From: Thermococcaceae archaeon
GTDB lineage: Archaea > Methanobacteriota_B > Thermococci > Thermococcales > Thermococcaceae
Assembly (NCBI GenBank): GCA_030156945.1
Contig: JASGLT010000004.1
Span: 1-64,000, forward strand
Length of the DNA stretch: 64,000 bases
Direction of reading: 5' to 3'
Shown here: one piece after another, positions 18,369-27,627 of the stretch
Layout: each line of letters begins with the position of its first letter
How positions within the stretch are numbered: the stretch's first letter is position 1
Translations under genes and position numbers: made by a program
The notes under the pieces: model-generated
What the model saw: the letters and a program-made list of their open reading frames with translations, nothing else
What the model was told of the DNA's origin: nothing
The model's database searches: none

Positions 18369-19037
18369 ATGCTCGAGGGATACTACATAGTTGAGAACAC
18401 CGGCGTCGTCCCGGCTGAGAGGAGGTTCAAGTTTAAGGACCTCAAGGCCTGGGGCTACGATCTCCACCTTGGGACAATAGACGGCAGGGAAGCTTACTTC
18501 GTCTCAAAGGCCGGTACCAGGGGAGAGGGGGAAACTTACACGGAAGGAGGAAAGGAATACTACATCAGCGAAACCCAGAGCGAGATTCCCAGAGATGCAA
18601 GGCTCCTTGCCAGAATAATCATCGAGAAGGGTCAGCCCTACCTTGAGTTCTGGCTTGACACCGAGGACGGCAACTTCCCGCTGGCAAAGGAAGACCCGAG
18701 ACTAATACTCCACCGCTTCTGGACCGAGAAGAAGTTCAACCAGCTCGAGAAGCACGTGGGAAGCGTCGGCCTGACAACGGACTTCTTCAAGGACAGAGTC
18801 TTCGTCAAGAGTATTCCCCTTCCCTACGAGGAGTACCCACCGAAGGTCAGGAGGGTTCTAAGGGCTGTCAGGGACGTCCACAGAGACCTGACTGGCTTCG
18901 GAAGGTTCGTCTTCCAGTACTTCGGCGAGGAGGACAAGACCCACCAGTACCGCCTCTGGTGGCTCCTGCCGACGATACACCTGTTCGACGTTGAGGTCTC
19001 CAACGAGGTCGACAAGATACTAGCTATGCTCGACTGA
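18369..19037 (+). CDS. Conserved hypothetical protein
   Basis: A soluble protein of 222 residues starting MLEGYYIVENTGVVPAER, with no motif I can name. It is rich in aromatic residues and short beta-type segments in the first half (YFVSKAGTRGEGETYTEG, YLEFWLDTEDGNF) and helical in the second (EEYPPKVRRVLRAVRDVHRDL). ATG 18369 follows GGTGA by five bases; ATG 18363 is an alternative. A CTTTAAAAG element near 18328-18336 is the likely promoter. Probably a single-gene unit, or co-transcribed with 19079. Confidence 0.7.
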   Translation: MLEGYYIVENTGVVPAERRFKFKDLKAWGYDLHLGTIDGREAYFVSKAGTRGEGETYTEGGKEYYISETQSEIPRDARLLARIIIEKGQPYLEFWLDTEDGNFPLAKEDPRLILHRFWTEKKFNQLEKHVGSVGLTTDFFKDRVFVKSIPLPYEEYPPKVRRVLRAVRDVHRDLTGFGRFVFQYFGEEDKTHQYRLWWLLPTIHLFDVEVSNEVDKILAMLD

Positions 19038-19078
19038 AGGGCTTTAAGCCGTTTTTCCAATTTTCTCCGGGTGGGAAT

Positions 19079-19507
19079 ATGGACATCAGAAAGCTCGTAC
19101 GGACGAGGGACTTGTTAGTTTTGTGGAAACTGAAGATAACGAGGGCAGCGAGCTACCTCAGCATCGCCAACAGCTTCATGATACTCTTCGTTTTCGTCAA
19201 GGAGCTCTATTCGGTCCCGTGGATAGCGGAGAGGTTCTCCTTCAGGGAGTTCGTGGGCATCGCCTACGCCTTGGCGATTGTCGGGTTTATAGTTCTGGCC
19301 CAGCTCGACTGGCACTTTATGTACAAGAGGGAGCAGAGCTACGCCCTGACGAGGAGCCCACTCCTCCCGGCCCAGTGCTTTACCACACTATACCTCCTTG
19401 AGAAGGCCGTTGAGGAGGGCAGGATAACCGAGGAAGAAGCCAGAAAAATTCTCTCCTCCCTCAGACTGGCGGGATGTGAGGAGAGAATACACAGGCGGGA
19501 GTTATAG
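19079..19507 (+). CDS. Small membrane protein of unknown function
   Basis: A 142-residue protein with two likely membrane segments (about residues 23-41, AASYLSIANSFMILFVFV; and 60-79, FVGIAYALAIVGFIVLAQL) and a helical cytoplasmic tail (EKAVEEGRITEEEARKILSSL). GGTGGGAAT precedes the ATG. It starts 41 bases after the preceding gene and may be co-transcribed. No family recognised. Confidence 0.65.
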   Translation: MDIRKLVRTRDLLVLWKLKITRAASYLSIANSFMILFVFVKELYSVPWIAERFSFREFVGIAYALAIVGFIVLAQLDWHFMYKREQSYALTRSPLLPAQCFTTLYLLEKAVEEGRITEEEARKILSSLRLAGCEERIHRREL

Positions 19508-19605
19508 GCACACGGATTCGCTCAACATTTATGAACCTCCAGGTAGTGAGAGGGTGATTCCGAAGAACCTATAAAGCTGCACCCCTTACAACATTAGGCG
19601 AAATC

Positions 19606-20238
19606 ATGAACCGGATTCCCAGGAAAGAACTAATCAGAAAAGCCTGGCACGTATCCCCCGGCATACTCGGGCCGCCCATCGTTCTTTTCACTCCACGGTG
19701 GGTTACACTGATCGTCGTCTGGTCTCTGGCTTTCCTGTATACACTCCAGCATTTAAAACTCAAGCGTGGCTGGTCTTTTACGGTGCCAGTGGCAGGTTTG
19801 AGCTACGAAATGATGGCAAGGGAGAGTGAGGGGGATAACTACCTTGGCAGCTTCCTATTCTGGGTAAACCTCGGAATAATCTGTACAGTCTTCCCAAAGC
19901 TCCCCGTGCTGGCGGCCCTGTGGGTCTCGACTCTCGGCGACTGCTGCAACGCCATAGCGGGGATGAGCATTGGCGGACCAAAAATTCCCTGGAATCAAAA
20001 GAAAACCATCGTAGGGAGCGCAACGATGTTCATAGTCTCCCTCTTTGCAATATGGTTAGCCCACGCGGTTCTTGGCTCAAAAGCAGATTGGACCGTCGCA
20101 ACACTCATAGCGCTCGTCGCCACCCTCCTAGAGAGCCTGCCGATCCATTCGGCCTACGATGAGTTTACAGTACCCTTTGGAACCGCACTGCTTATGTGGT
20201 CGGCATATGGAGGAACGCTTCTGTCTCCGACATGGTGA
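19606..20238 (+). CDS. Dolichol kinase / phosphatidate cytidylyltransferase-like membrane enzyme
   Basis: A 210-residue membrane protein with an N-terminal RKELIRKAWHVSPG motif and the later LGDCCNAIAGMSIGGPKIPW...KKTIVGSATMF region, both typical of CTP-dependent polyprenol/dolichol kinases and related cytidylyltransferase-type membrane proteins. It probably phosphorylates an isoprenoid alcohol for glycan or lipid synthesis; the exact substrate is inference. There is no clear ribosome binding site. A box A (CTATAAAG, 19569-19576) would start the transcript about six bases before the ATG, so it is effectively leaderless. Confidence 0.75.
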   Translation: MNRIPRKELIRKAWHVSPGILGPPIVLFTPRWVTLIVVWSLAFLYTLQHLKLKRGWSFTVPVAGLSYEMMARESEGDNYLGSFLFWVNLGIICTVFPKLPVLAALWVSTLGDCCNAIAGMSIGGPKIPWNQKKTIVGSATMFIVSLFAIWLAHAVLGSKADWTVATLIALVATLLESLPIHSAYDEFTVPFGTALLMWSAYGGTLLSPTW

Positions 20239-20300
20239 TCGGAGCTTGATGAGCTTCTGTGCATAACACCCCAGCCTTTTACCCCAAAGGAAAAGAAAAG

Positions 20301-21326
20301 TCAGAGGTTCAGACCGAGAGCCAGCTTCGGCCTCTTCCACTCATCGAGGATTTCTTTCAGTTCTTCGTTCTCGACCTTCTCATAAAGTTCATCAAAGCGC
20401 TTCTTAGCCCCATTGTCTCCCGCCTTCCACCTGGCGAGCTCCCCGATAGCCCTGAAGAAGTAAGCGGTATCGTCCTCGAACAGTTCTGCAAAGGCCTCCA
20501 TGTTCTTTGCAACGGCCTCGTAGGGGCCTTCCTCAAAGAGGCCGCTGATGAAACCAACCAGGGTGTCGAAGACTATTCCAAAGATATCATCGCTCACGTC
20601 TATCGCTTTGACGAGGGCCTCGCGCAGGGCCTTGAAGGCTTTATCGTAGTCTCCCCTTCCAGCCCAGATTTCGGCCTCAATGAGCTTGGCGTTTATCTCT
20701 ATTTCGTCGTCCCTCGGGTTCCTGAGGACTTCTTTTATCAGGGCTTCGGCCTCGTCGTACTCACCAAGCTCGTACTTGAAGTGAGCCAAGTCGAGGAGGC
20801 TTATCATGTGGTTCTTCTCGTCGTTGAGTCTCTCGAATATCTCCCTGGCCTTCTCCATGAGCTCTATGGCCTTTTCTGTCTCCCCAATCTCGTCGTAGTT
20901 CACCGCAAGGTTCGCTAAAGTTAGGCCTATCTCCTTCTCGTTCTTCAGGACTTTCTCTTCATGCTCAAGGAGCCTCTGATATGTCTCGATTGCCTTTTCC
21001 GGCATTCCAAAGTGCTCGTATGCATCGGCGAGGTAATAGAGCGCCGTCGCGTACTCTTCGGGATCGTCCTTCTTCATCTCGACGAGCTTTTTGTAGAGTT
21101 CAATTCCAGCCTCAACATCGCCGAGGTGGGAGTAAACGTGGGCTACCTCGTGGGCCAAGTCGTAGGGGTCTTCGCACTCAAGGGCAACTTCTTTGAGGCG
21201 CTCAAGCTCCTTTCTAAGGGTCTCCTCGTCCTCGATTGAGTCAATGTAATCATCAAAGAGCTCAAAGAGCTTCTCGCAGTCCTTCTCTTCGAGGGCCTTT
21301 TCCCATTCGAGTTTAATTTCACTCAT
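20301..21326 (-). CDS. Tetratricopeptide repeat (TPR) protein
   Basis: A 341-residue soluble, all-helical, acidic protein. At least five TPR-like units are visible in the middle: LAHEVAHVYSHLGDVEAGIE, ALYYLADAYEHFGMPEKAIE, TLANLAVNYDEIGETEKAIE, SLLDLAHFKYELGEYDEAEA and AEIWAGRGDYDKAFKALREA. Such proteins act as scaffolds; the partner is unknown. The ATG 21326 has a GGTGATC site just upstream. It is divergent from nrdD across a 300-base region full of repeats. Confidence 0.82.
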   Translation of the reverse strand: MSEIKLEWEKALEEKDCEKLFELFDDYIDSIEDEETLRKELERLKEVALECEDPYDLAHEVAHVYSHLGDVEAGIELYKKLVEMKKDDPEEYATALYYLADAYEHFGMPEKAIETYQRLLEHEEKVLKNEKEIGLTLANLAVNYDEIGETEKAIELMEKAREIFERLNDEKNHMISLLDLAHFKYELGEYDEAEALIKEVLRNPRDDEIEINAKLIEAEIWAGRGDYDKAFKALREALVKAIDVSDDIFGIVFDTLVGFISGLFEEGPYEAVAKNMEAFAELFEDDTAYFFRAIGELARWKAGDNGAKKRFDELYEKVENEELKEILDEWKRPKLALGLNL

Positions 21327-21627
21327 TTCTGATCACCGGGCTCTATCTTGGTTGAGAGGTTAAAAAGGTATGCCGTCCAGATTTGGAGCATTTTGTCAGA
21401 AAAATCTTTCTATTTTTGAATAAATGTCAAAATTCTGACGCATTTTATTTGGGTATGGGGTTCTTCTGACGTTTTGACCTGTAGGAACGTCAATAATTAA
21501 GCGGTTAATTTGGATAATTTATCCATAAATCGCCACGTTTATGGAGTAATGACCATCGGTTCAAAGGCAATCGTTATTAAATCCCTTCTCATTCACTCTG
21601 TTTGGATAAATTATCCAGGTGTTGAAA
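21327..21627. promoter_or_regulatory. Repeat-rich region between the TPR gene and nrdD
   Basis: A non-coding stretch of 301 bases. It holds GTCAGAA (21396-21402) and two copies of TTCTGACG (21433-21440, 21464-21471) towards the TPR side, and two similar palindromes towards nrdD: TGGATAATTTATCCA (21511-21525) and TGGATAAATTATCCA (21603-21617). A box A-like TTATTAAATC is at 21574-21583, so the second palindrome covers the expected start of transcription and touches the nrdD ribosome binding site AGGTG (21617-21621). Confidence 0.6.
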
Positions 21628-23466
21628 ATGGAGGCAGTGAAGAAGGACGTGATCCAAGAATACGCCGGCTGGAAAAGTCTGGACGTGCTCGAAAACGCCA
21701 ATCGCTACCCGGGCCCAACGGGATTCTTCGCCTACGTCATGGAGGAGGCCCTGAAGGAGAGCACGGCCTTGGTTCCAGAGGACGGGAGGAAGGCGCACTT
21801 CTCGGGAGATATCTACATCCACAAGCTCCCCTACAGCCTGTACATACCGTACTGTTCAGGCCACAGCACCTCAAGGCTGCTCAAAAAGGGGCTGAGAACG
21901 CCGACTATAACCTCAAGGCCAGCCAGACACTTCGACACCTACGTTGACCACATAGCGAACTACCTCATAACCATGCAGCACTATTTCAGCGGCGCTCAGG
22001 CCCTCTCAAGCGTCGAGTGGTACGCGGGGCCTTTCATAAGAAAGGACGGCCTGAGCAGGGAGAAGATACGCCAGCACGTTCAGAGGCTCGTCTACAACCT
22101 CAACTACCCGAGCAGAGTAGGGATGCAGACACCTTTTACAAACTTCACGGTGACCCTCGACGCTCCCAAGGAGATGCTCACGGGCGATATGGCCGTCTAC
22201 GACGGGAAGGAGGTTGGCCCGCTTGGGGACTACGAGAGGGAAGCAAAGGAGTTTTTCCTGGCTCTTGTTGACGTTCTCAGAGAGGGAGATGCTAAGGGCC
22301 AGCCCTTCACCTTCCCGATACCAACGATAATGGGGACCGCGAAGATTCTCTGGGACGATCCCGAGGTGTTCGAGGCCGTTTTCACGACGGCTGCAAAGAG
22401 GGGGAGCTTCTACTGGCTCAACACGAACGTGGTTGACCCGGATGCGAGCTACTCGATGTGCTGCAGGATAAACATAGACAAGAGGGAGTTCGCCTTCGCC
22501 TTCAGCGCTTCCCCAAAGAGCGCCGAGGAGGAGGCGATGGAGCGGCTTGAGAGACAGCGCTTTGGCGGCCTCTGGGCGATGCCCGACGTAACCGGTTCTG
22601 TGAACGTCACAACGGTTAACCTGCCGAGGCTCGCGCTGAAGGCGGGGGACGACGATAGGTTCTGGGAGGAGTACGCCAGAATCCTCGAAACCATCAGAAA
22701 GACTACCGACTGGTTCAGGGAAAGGTATGTTAAGCTGCTGACGAACTACCGCGAGATGTACAGCATGATACACACCTACCTTGGGGAGTTCCCGTCAAGC
22801 CACTTCAACACCATCGGAATCCTCGGTCTGCCAGAGGCAGCGGCGATATACCTCAACGAGCCCGATCTGTGGAAGGAGGGCTCGAGGGCCGAGTGGATGA
22901 AGGCCGCGAAGCTGATGAAGAGAATGGTGGAGTTCGCGGTTGAAAAAGCGAGGGAGTGGATGAGGGAGAGCGGAACGCCGTGGAACGTTGAGGAAGTCCC
23001 CGGAGAGAGCGCCGCGGCAAAGCTGGCCATCAAAGACCTTCGCGAGTTCCCAGAGCTGAGGGATTACCTCGACGACCCCGAGAACCCGATATACTCAACG
23101 AGTATCGCCCCCTACTATGGACCGATTGAGCTCGCCGACAGGATAAGGATCGAGGAAAAGGTTCAAGGGAGCTTCACTGGTGGAGTCATGATGCACATCT
23201 TCCTTGGAGAAGAACCCGACCCAGAGGCGCTGGCAAAGCTTACGAAGAGACTCCTGAGGACGAAGCTGGTCTACTGGAGCTACACACCTGCAGTAACGGT
23301 CTGCAATGCCTGCGGGAGGTCATCAACGGGACTCCACACGGCTTGCCCCCACTGCGGGAGCGAGGACGTTGAAGTATGGAGCAGAATCATAGGCTACTAC
23401 CGCCCGCTCAAGAACTGGAACCCCTACAGGAAGAGGGAGTTCTGGAGCAGGAGGCACTACTCCTAA
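21628..23466 (+). CDS. nrdD: Anaerobic ribonucleoside-triphosphate reductase NrdD
   Basis: A 612-residue glycyl-radical enzyme that makes deoxyribonucleotides without oxygen. The radical glycine is in SRIIGYYRP near the C-terminus, preceded by the zinc site CNACGRSSTGLHTACPHC. Further family features are IPYCSGHST near residue 75 and SYSMCCRINID, where one of the paired cysteines should be catalytic. It lacks the N-terminal ATP-cone found in E. coli NrdD, so allosteric control must differ. ATG 21628 follows AGGTG by six bases; a TTG three codons upstream overlaps that site. Its activase nrdG follows 21 bases after the stop. Confidence 0.92.
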   Translation: MEAVKKDVIQEYAGWKSLDVLENANRYPGPTGFFAYVMEEALKESTALVPEDGRKAHFSGDIYIHKLPYSLYIPYCSGHSTSRLLKKGLRTPTITSRPARHFDTYVDHIANYLITMQHYFSGAQALSSVEWYAGPFIRKDGLSREKIRQHVQRLVYNLNYPSRVGMQTPFTNFTVTLDAPKEMLTGDMAVYDGKEVGPLGDYEREAKEFFLALVDVLREGDAKGQPFTFPIPTIMGTAKILWDDPEVFEAVFTTAAKRGSFYWLNTNVVDPDASYSMCCRINIDKREFAFAFSASPKSAEEEAMERLERQRFGGLWAMPDVTGSVNVTTVNLPRLALKAGDDDRFWEEYARILETIRKTTDWFRERYVKLLTNYREMYSMIHTYLGEFPSSHFNTIGILGLPEAAAIYLNEPDLWKEGSRAEWMKAAKLMKRMVEFAVEKAREWMRESGTPWNVEEVPGESAAAKLAIKDLREFPELRDYLDDPENPIYSTSIAPYYGPIELADRIRIEEKVQGSFTGGVMMHIFLGEEPDPEALAKLTKRLLRTKLVYWSYTPAVTVCNACGRSSTGLHTACPHCGSEDVEVWSRIIGYYRPLKNWNPYRKREFWSRRHYS

Positions 23467-23487
23467 TTCTTTTTTGGAGGTGGTTTC

Positions 23488-24246
23488 GTGCTCACAAGCG
23501 GCTGGAAGAGCGTCAGCATGGTCGATGTACACGGGAAGGTGACCTTTACCCTCTGGCTCTGCGGCTGCAACCTGAGGTGCCCCTTCTGCCACAACTGGCT
23601 GATAGCGGAGGGTAAGGAGTGCTTCCCCCTTGATAGAGGTGCTCTTCTCGGCGACTTATCTTCCAGCTCCTTCCTCGTGGACTACTTCCACGTAACCGGC
23701 GGCGAGCCGCTGATGCAGTGGACCGAGCTGTCGTCCCTGCTTGCGGAAGTTAAAGAGCTCCTCCCCGTCAGTCTGAACACCAACCTCACGCTCTTGAAAC
23801 CCCTTGAGAGACTCCTGAAGGCCGAGCTGGTTGACCACATAGCTACCGACCTGAAGACCCCTCCCGCTGAGCTCTACGGCCTCCCAGGGGAAGCATCAAA
23901 GCGCCTCTGGGAGCTATTCCTTATGGGTCTTGATTTAATCTCAGAGTACGGCATCCCCTTGGAGCTCAGAATACCAGTGGCCAGGGGGCTCGACCAGTGG
24001 CCGTGGATAGAGGAGGGGCTTAAGCACGTTGACACTGACTTTTACGCTGTCCTGAATCCCCTCGTGGGCCCACCTTTGACCAACCCCAGAAACGGAGCGT
24101 GGTGCTCGGAGCACTGCTGGCCGAAGAAAGAGGTGGAAGAACTGAAGGAAAGGCTGGAAGAAATTGGGGTTGAAACCTACGCCAGCGACTTCATTAGGCC
24201 AGGTGCACTTACCGAAAACTTTATAAATAGCACAAAAGAACAATAG
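23488..24246 (+). CDS. nrdG: Anaerobic ribonucleotide reductase activating enzyme NrdG (radical SAM)
   Basis: A 252-residue radical SAM protein with the cluster motif CGCNLRCPFCHNW (CxxxCxxC) at about residues 28-40, followed by HVTGGEPLMQW, the SAM-binding GGE motif. It installs the glycyl radical on NrdD. Start is GTG 23488 after GGAGGTGGTTTC. The final codons overlap the thermosome promoter (TTTATAAAT, 24220-24228). Confidence 0.88.
   Translation: MLTSGWKSVSMVDVHGKVTFTLWLCGCNLRCPFCHNWLIAEGKECFPLDRGALLGDLSSSSFLVDYFHVTGGEPLMQWTELSSLLAEVKELLPVSLNTNLTLLKPLERLLKAELVDHIATDLKTPPAELYGLPGEASKRLWELFLMGLDLISEYGIPLELRIPVARGLDQWPWIEEGLKHVDTDFYAVLNPLVGPPLTNPRNGAWCSEHCWPKKEVEELKERLEEIGVETYASDFIRPGALTENFINSTKEQ
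24220..24228 (+). promoter_or_regulatory. Box A of the thermosome gene, inside the end of nrdG
   Basis: TTTATAAAT, about 90 bases before the thermosome ATG; transcription would start near 24250, giving a leader of about 65 bases ending in the strong site GAGGGGAG. The element is strong, as expected for an abundant chaperonin. Confidence 0.55.
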
Positions 24247-24316
24247 CGCGGAAAACACGTATTGTAACTAAAACTCATACACCCCTGAAAATAAAAACGG
24301 GAGGGGGTGAGGGGAG

Positions 24317-25957
24317 ATGGCCCAGCTCGCAGGCCAGCCAGTTGTTATTCTGCCCGAGGGAACCCAGAGGTACGTCGGAAGGGACGCCCAGAGGCTCAAC
24401 ATTCTCGCCGCGAGAATCATAGCCGAGACGGTTAGAACCACCCTCGGTCCGAAGGGAATGGACAAGATGCTCGTAGACAGCCTCGGCGACATCGTCATCA
24501 CCAACGACGGTGCTACAATACTCGACGAGATGGACATTCAGCACCCCGCTGCCAAGATGATGGTTGAGGTCGCCAAGACCCAGGACAAGGAGGCTGGTGA
24601 CGGTACTACTACTGCCGTCGTCATCGCTGGTGAGCTTCTCAGGAAGGCTGAGGAGCTTCTCGACCAGAATATCCACCCGAGCATAATCATTAAGGGTTAC
24701 GCCCTCGCCGCTGAAAAAGCCCAGGAGGTACTCGACAGCATCGCCAAGGACGTTGACGTCGAGGACAGGGAGATCCTCAAGAAAGCTGCTATGACCGCCA
24801 TCACCGGAAAGGCCGCCGAGGAGGAGAGGGAGTACCTCGCTGAGATAGCGGTTGAGGCCGTCAAGCAGGTCGCAGAGAAGATTGGGGACAGGTACTACGT
24901 TGACCTCGACAACATCAAGTTCGAGAAGAAGGAAGGCGGTGCAGTCAGCGACACCCAGCTCATCAAGGGTGTCGTCATCGACAAGGAGGTTGTCCACCCA
25001 GGCATGCCGAAGAGGGTCGAGGGTGCTAAGATCGCCCTTATCAACGAGGCCCTCGAGGTCAAGGAGACTGAAACAGATGCCGAGATCAGGATCACCAGCC
25101 CGGAGCAGCTCCAGGCCTTCCTCGAGCAGGAGGAGAAGATGCTCAAGGAGATGGTCGACAAGATCAAGGAGGTTGGAGCGAACGTCGTCTTCGTCCAGAA
25201 GGGTATCGACGACCTTGCCCAGCACTACCTGGCCAAGTACGGCATAATGGCCGTTAGAAGGGTCAAGAAGAGCGACATGGAGAAGCTCGCCAAGGCCACC
25301 GGCGCCAAGATCGTCACCAACGTCCGCGACCTCACCCCGGAGGACCTCGGTGAGGCCGAGCTCGTCGAGCAGAGGAAGGTCGCAGGCGAGAACATGATCT
25401 TCGTCGAGGGCTGCAAGAACCCGAAGGCGGTAACAATCCTCATCAGGGGCGGCACCGAGCACGTCGTTGATGAGGTCGAGAGGGCCCTCGAGGATGCAGT
25501 CAAGGTCGTCAAGGACATTGTCGAGGACGGCAAGATCGTCGCTGCCGGCGGTGCTCCGGAGATCGAGCTCGCCATCAGGCTCGACGAGTACGCCAAGGAG
25601 GTTGGCGGCAAGGAGCAGCTCGCCATCGAGGCCTTCGCAGAAGCCCTCAAGATAATCCCGAGGACCCTCGCTGAGAACGCCGGTCTCGACCCGATCGAGA
25701 CCCTCGTTAAGGTCATCGCCGCCCACAAGGAGAAGGGACCGACCATCGGTGTCGACGTCTTCGAGGGCGAGCCGGCCGACATGCTCGAGCGCGGAGTTAT
25801 AGCTCCGGTCAGGGTTCCGAAGCAGGCCATCAAGAGCGCCAGCGAGGCTGCCATAATGATCCTCAGGATCGACGACGTCATCGCCGCCAGCAAGCTCGAG
25901 AAGGACAAGGAGGGCGGCAAGGGCGGTAGCGAGGACTTCGGAAGCGACCTTGACTGA
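24317..25957 (+). CDS. ths: Thermosome (group II chaperonin) subunit
   Basis: A 546-residue ATP-dependent protein-folding subunit. The ATP site is [12 protein letters not shown] near residue 90, with [27 protein letters not shown] before it and the C-terminal ATPase part [13 protein letters not shown]-like ([18 protein letters not shown]). Length and the tail [14 protein letters not shown] resemble the CpkB type of Thermococcus; there is no Gly-Met-rich tail. The codon choice is strongly biased (highly expressed gene), which also creates long spurious frames on the other strand. Confidence 0.95.
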   Translation: MAQLAGQPVVILPEGTQRYVGRDAQRLNILAARIIAETVRTTLGPKGMDKMLVDSLGDIVITNDGATILDEMDIQHPAAKMMVEVAKTQDKEAGDGTTTAVVIAGELLRKAEELLDQNIHPSIIIKGYALAAEKAQEVLDSIAKDVDVEDREILKKAAMTAITGKAAEEEREYLAEIAVEAVKQVAEKIGDRYYVDLDNIKFEKKEGGAVSDTQLIKGVVIDKEVVHPGMPKRVEGAKIALINEALEVKETETDAEIRITSPEQLQAFLEQEEKMLKEMVDKIKEVGANVVFVQKGIDDLAQHYLAKYGIMAVRRVKKSDMEKLAKATGAKIVTNVRDLTPEDLGEAELVEQRKVAGENMIFVEGCKNPKAVTILIRGGTEHVVDEVERALEDAVKVVKDIVEDGKIVAAGGAPEIELAIRLDEYAKEVGGKEQLAIEAFAEALKIIPRTLAENAGLDPIETLVKVIAAHKEKGPTIGVDVFEGEPADMLERGVIAPVRVPKQAIKSASEAAIMILRIDDVIAASKLEKDKEGGKGGSEDFGSDLD

Positions 25958-26015
25958 AGTCTCTAATCTTTTCTCCTCTTTTGGCCCATTTTAGCTGATT
26001 CTGGAAATTAGAGCA

Positions 26016-26060
26016 CTTTTTATACATCACAGGGAACATTTTTGATTAACTATCAAAAAT
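26016..26060 (+). promoter_or_regulatory. Promoter with a nine-base inverted repeat over the start site
   Basis: Box A CTTTTTATAC (26016-26025) is followed by a perfect inverted repeat, arms ATTTTTGAT (26038-26046) and ATCAAAAAT (26052-26060) around TAACT. The expected start of transcription, near 26046, falls inside it, a position typical of repressor operators. It serves the lipoprotein gene at 26128. Confidence 0.5.
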
Positions 26061-26127
26061 CATATGAACCTTAAACGCTATACTCCGAAATAACGGTTGT
26101 AGAAGTGTGCAAGCAGGAGGCAGAGAT

Positions 26128-26691
26128 ATGAACTCTCAGTTAAAACGTCCTCTGGCAGCTTTTTTCATCCTTTGGGCACTCTTATCGGCCGCTTGCATTC
26201 AGGATAACCAAAAAACGACCGACACAATCACTAAGCCTTCATCTAATCCCCCTTCCTTTCCCCAAGACCTTTACTCCACCGGAAACCTCTCTCTCGAAAT
26301 AAAAGCTCCCGAATGTTCTTCGGGAGAATTTAACGTAAGTGTAAAGCTATCAAACGTTGGGAACACTACAGTGGCGATACTACCACCCACACCATTCATT
26401 GTTCTCAATTTCAAGCTCTACGCCCAGAACGGGAGCGAAATGAGGTACAATGGACCGGTTACTACATATCTCCCCTTCAAGAACTCTGACCTGATAGTAC
26501 TCAGACCGGGTGAGTTTTATGAACGAGAAGTAGTGCTCAATAAGGACTACTGGCTGGCAGGTAACGGAACTTACAAACTCGTTGCTATCTACGACTCACG
26601 GGAGATACATGCAGAAGTCAGCGTTCCAATTTGGAGGGGCAAGCTGGAGGAGTTTACCTGGATAACCTTTGGGGAGTGCGACCAAAACTGA
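26128..26691 (+). CDS. Predicted lipoprotein with Ig-like (BsuPI-like) domain
   Basis: A 187-residue exported protein. The signal peptide ends in a lipobox-like LLSAAC (cysteine near residue 23), followed by a Ser/Thr/Pro-rich linker (TKPSSNPPSFPQD). The folded part (LEIKAPECSSGEFNVSVKLSN, VLNFKLYAQNGSEM, LRPGEFYEREVVLN, GTYKLVAIYDS) has the strand order of intracellular proteinase inhibitor BsuPI-like/CARDB-like Ig domains; this is a fold guess. GGAGG precedes ATG 26128. Codon use is more AT-rich than in the thermosome gene before it. Confidence 0.7.
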   Translation: MNSQLKRPLAAFFILWALLSAACIQDNQKTTDTITKPSSNPPSFPQDLYSTGNLSLEIKAPECSSGEFNVSVKLSNVGNTTVAILPPTPFIVLNFKLYAQNGSEMRYNGPVTTYLPFKNSDLIVLRPGEFYEREVVLNKDYWLAGNGTYKLVAIYDSREIHAEVSVPIWRGKLEEFTWITFGECDQN

Positions 26692-26745
26692 ATCTCATCC
26701 CCTCCCCCAAAAACTTTTTTATTGGGCTTCGCCTAAACCTCTTGT

Positions 26746-27627
26746 ATGTCCCCGATCAAAGCGGAGAACATCTCAAAATCCTTCGGCTCAAAGCGCGCCC
26801 TCGATGGCGTTTCTTTTTCCATAGAAGGGCCAGGGATAGTCGGAATAATCGGCCCCAACGGTGCTGGAAAGACCACCCTGATCAGAATCCTTACCGGACT
26901 GTTAAAGCCTGATTCTGGAAGGGTGAGCCTCTTTGGGAGAGAACCCGAGAAAGCCAGGGAGCTATTTGCGCTCCTGCCCCAAGATGTTAGGGCCCACTTC
27001 TACACGCTCACGCCGAGGGATTACGTCTATCACTACCTGAGAATGCGCGGTCTCTCAAAGGAAGAGGCAAGGGAGAAGGCCGATGAAGCAATGGAGGCCT
27101 TCGGGATAGAGTATGCGGATGAGCTCTTTTCTACCCTTTCCGGAGGCATGGTGAGGAGGGCCCTTCTGGCCATGGTTCTCTCCGCTGAGGTTCCTCTTTA
27201 CTTCCTCGACGAGCCTACCGTCGGCCTCGACGTCCAGAACAGGCTTAGGCTGTGGGAAACCCTTCGCGAGAGGGCTGAGAAAGCTACCATAATCCTCACG
27301 AGTCACTACCTAAACGAGATATCGAGCGTTTGTGATCGAGTGCTCCTCCTCAAAGCTGGGAAGATAGTCATAGACGGCAGACCTGAGGAGATAGCGCGGG
27401 ACTATCTAAGTGGTTTTGCCTCGAAGATCGTAGCTTTTGAGGGAGTTTCCCTTGAGAGCTTTATCCTGAGGAGGGCAGGCCGGCATACCTACATCTACGC
27501 GCGCTCCAAAGCGGAGGAGAGGGAAATAATCGAAAGGCTTGAGGGGCTTGGGGTTCCCTTCAGGAGGGAGGAGGTAACGATAGAGGACGTCTTCCTGGTC
27601 GGTGGTCTCGATGATGGCGCTGATTGA
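26746..27627 (+). CDS. ABC transporter ATP-binding protein (ABC-2 type)
   Basis: A 293-residue ATPase: Walker A GPNGAGKTT, signature LSGGMVRRA, Walker B LYFLDEPTVGLDV, H-loop LTSHYL. It pairs with the permease that overlaps its last 17 bases. There is no ribosome binding site; box A ACTTTTTTATT near 26712-26722 gives a nearly leaderless start. Related to, but shorter and more diverged than, the ATPase at 15655; this is a second, single-permease exporter. Confidence 0.85.
   Translation: MSPIKAENISKSFGSKRALDGVSFSIEGPGIVGIIGPNGAGKTTLIRILTGLLKPDSGRVSLFGREPEKARELFALLPQDVRAHFYTLTPRDYVYHYLRMRGLSKEEAREKADEAMEAFGIEYADELFSTLSGGMVRRALLAMVLSAEVPLYFLDEPTVGLDVQNRLRLWETLRERAEKATIILTSHYLNEISSVCDRVLLLKAGKIVIDGRPEEIARDYLSGFASKIVAFEGVSLESFILRRAGRHTYIYARSKAEEREIIERLEGLGVPFRREEVTIEDVFLVGGLDDGAD

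Noticed and set aside
22006-22773. Open frame of 255 codons on the minus strand within nrdD
   Set aside because: Antisense shadow of conserved nrdD sequence with no promoter or ribosome binding site.
24275-25726. Open frame of 483 codons on the minus strand across the thermosome gene
   Set aside because: It is antisense to an unmistakable chaperonin; the biased codons of the real gene remove stops on the other strand. The product is low-complexity Leu/Asp-rich and has no binding site.
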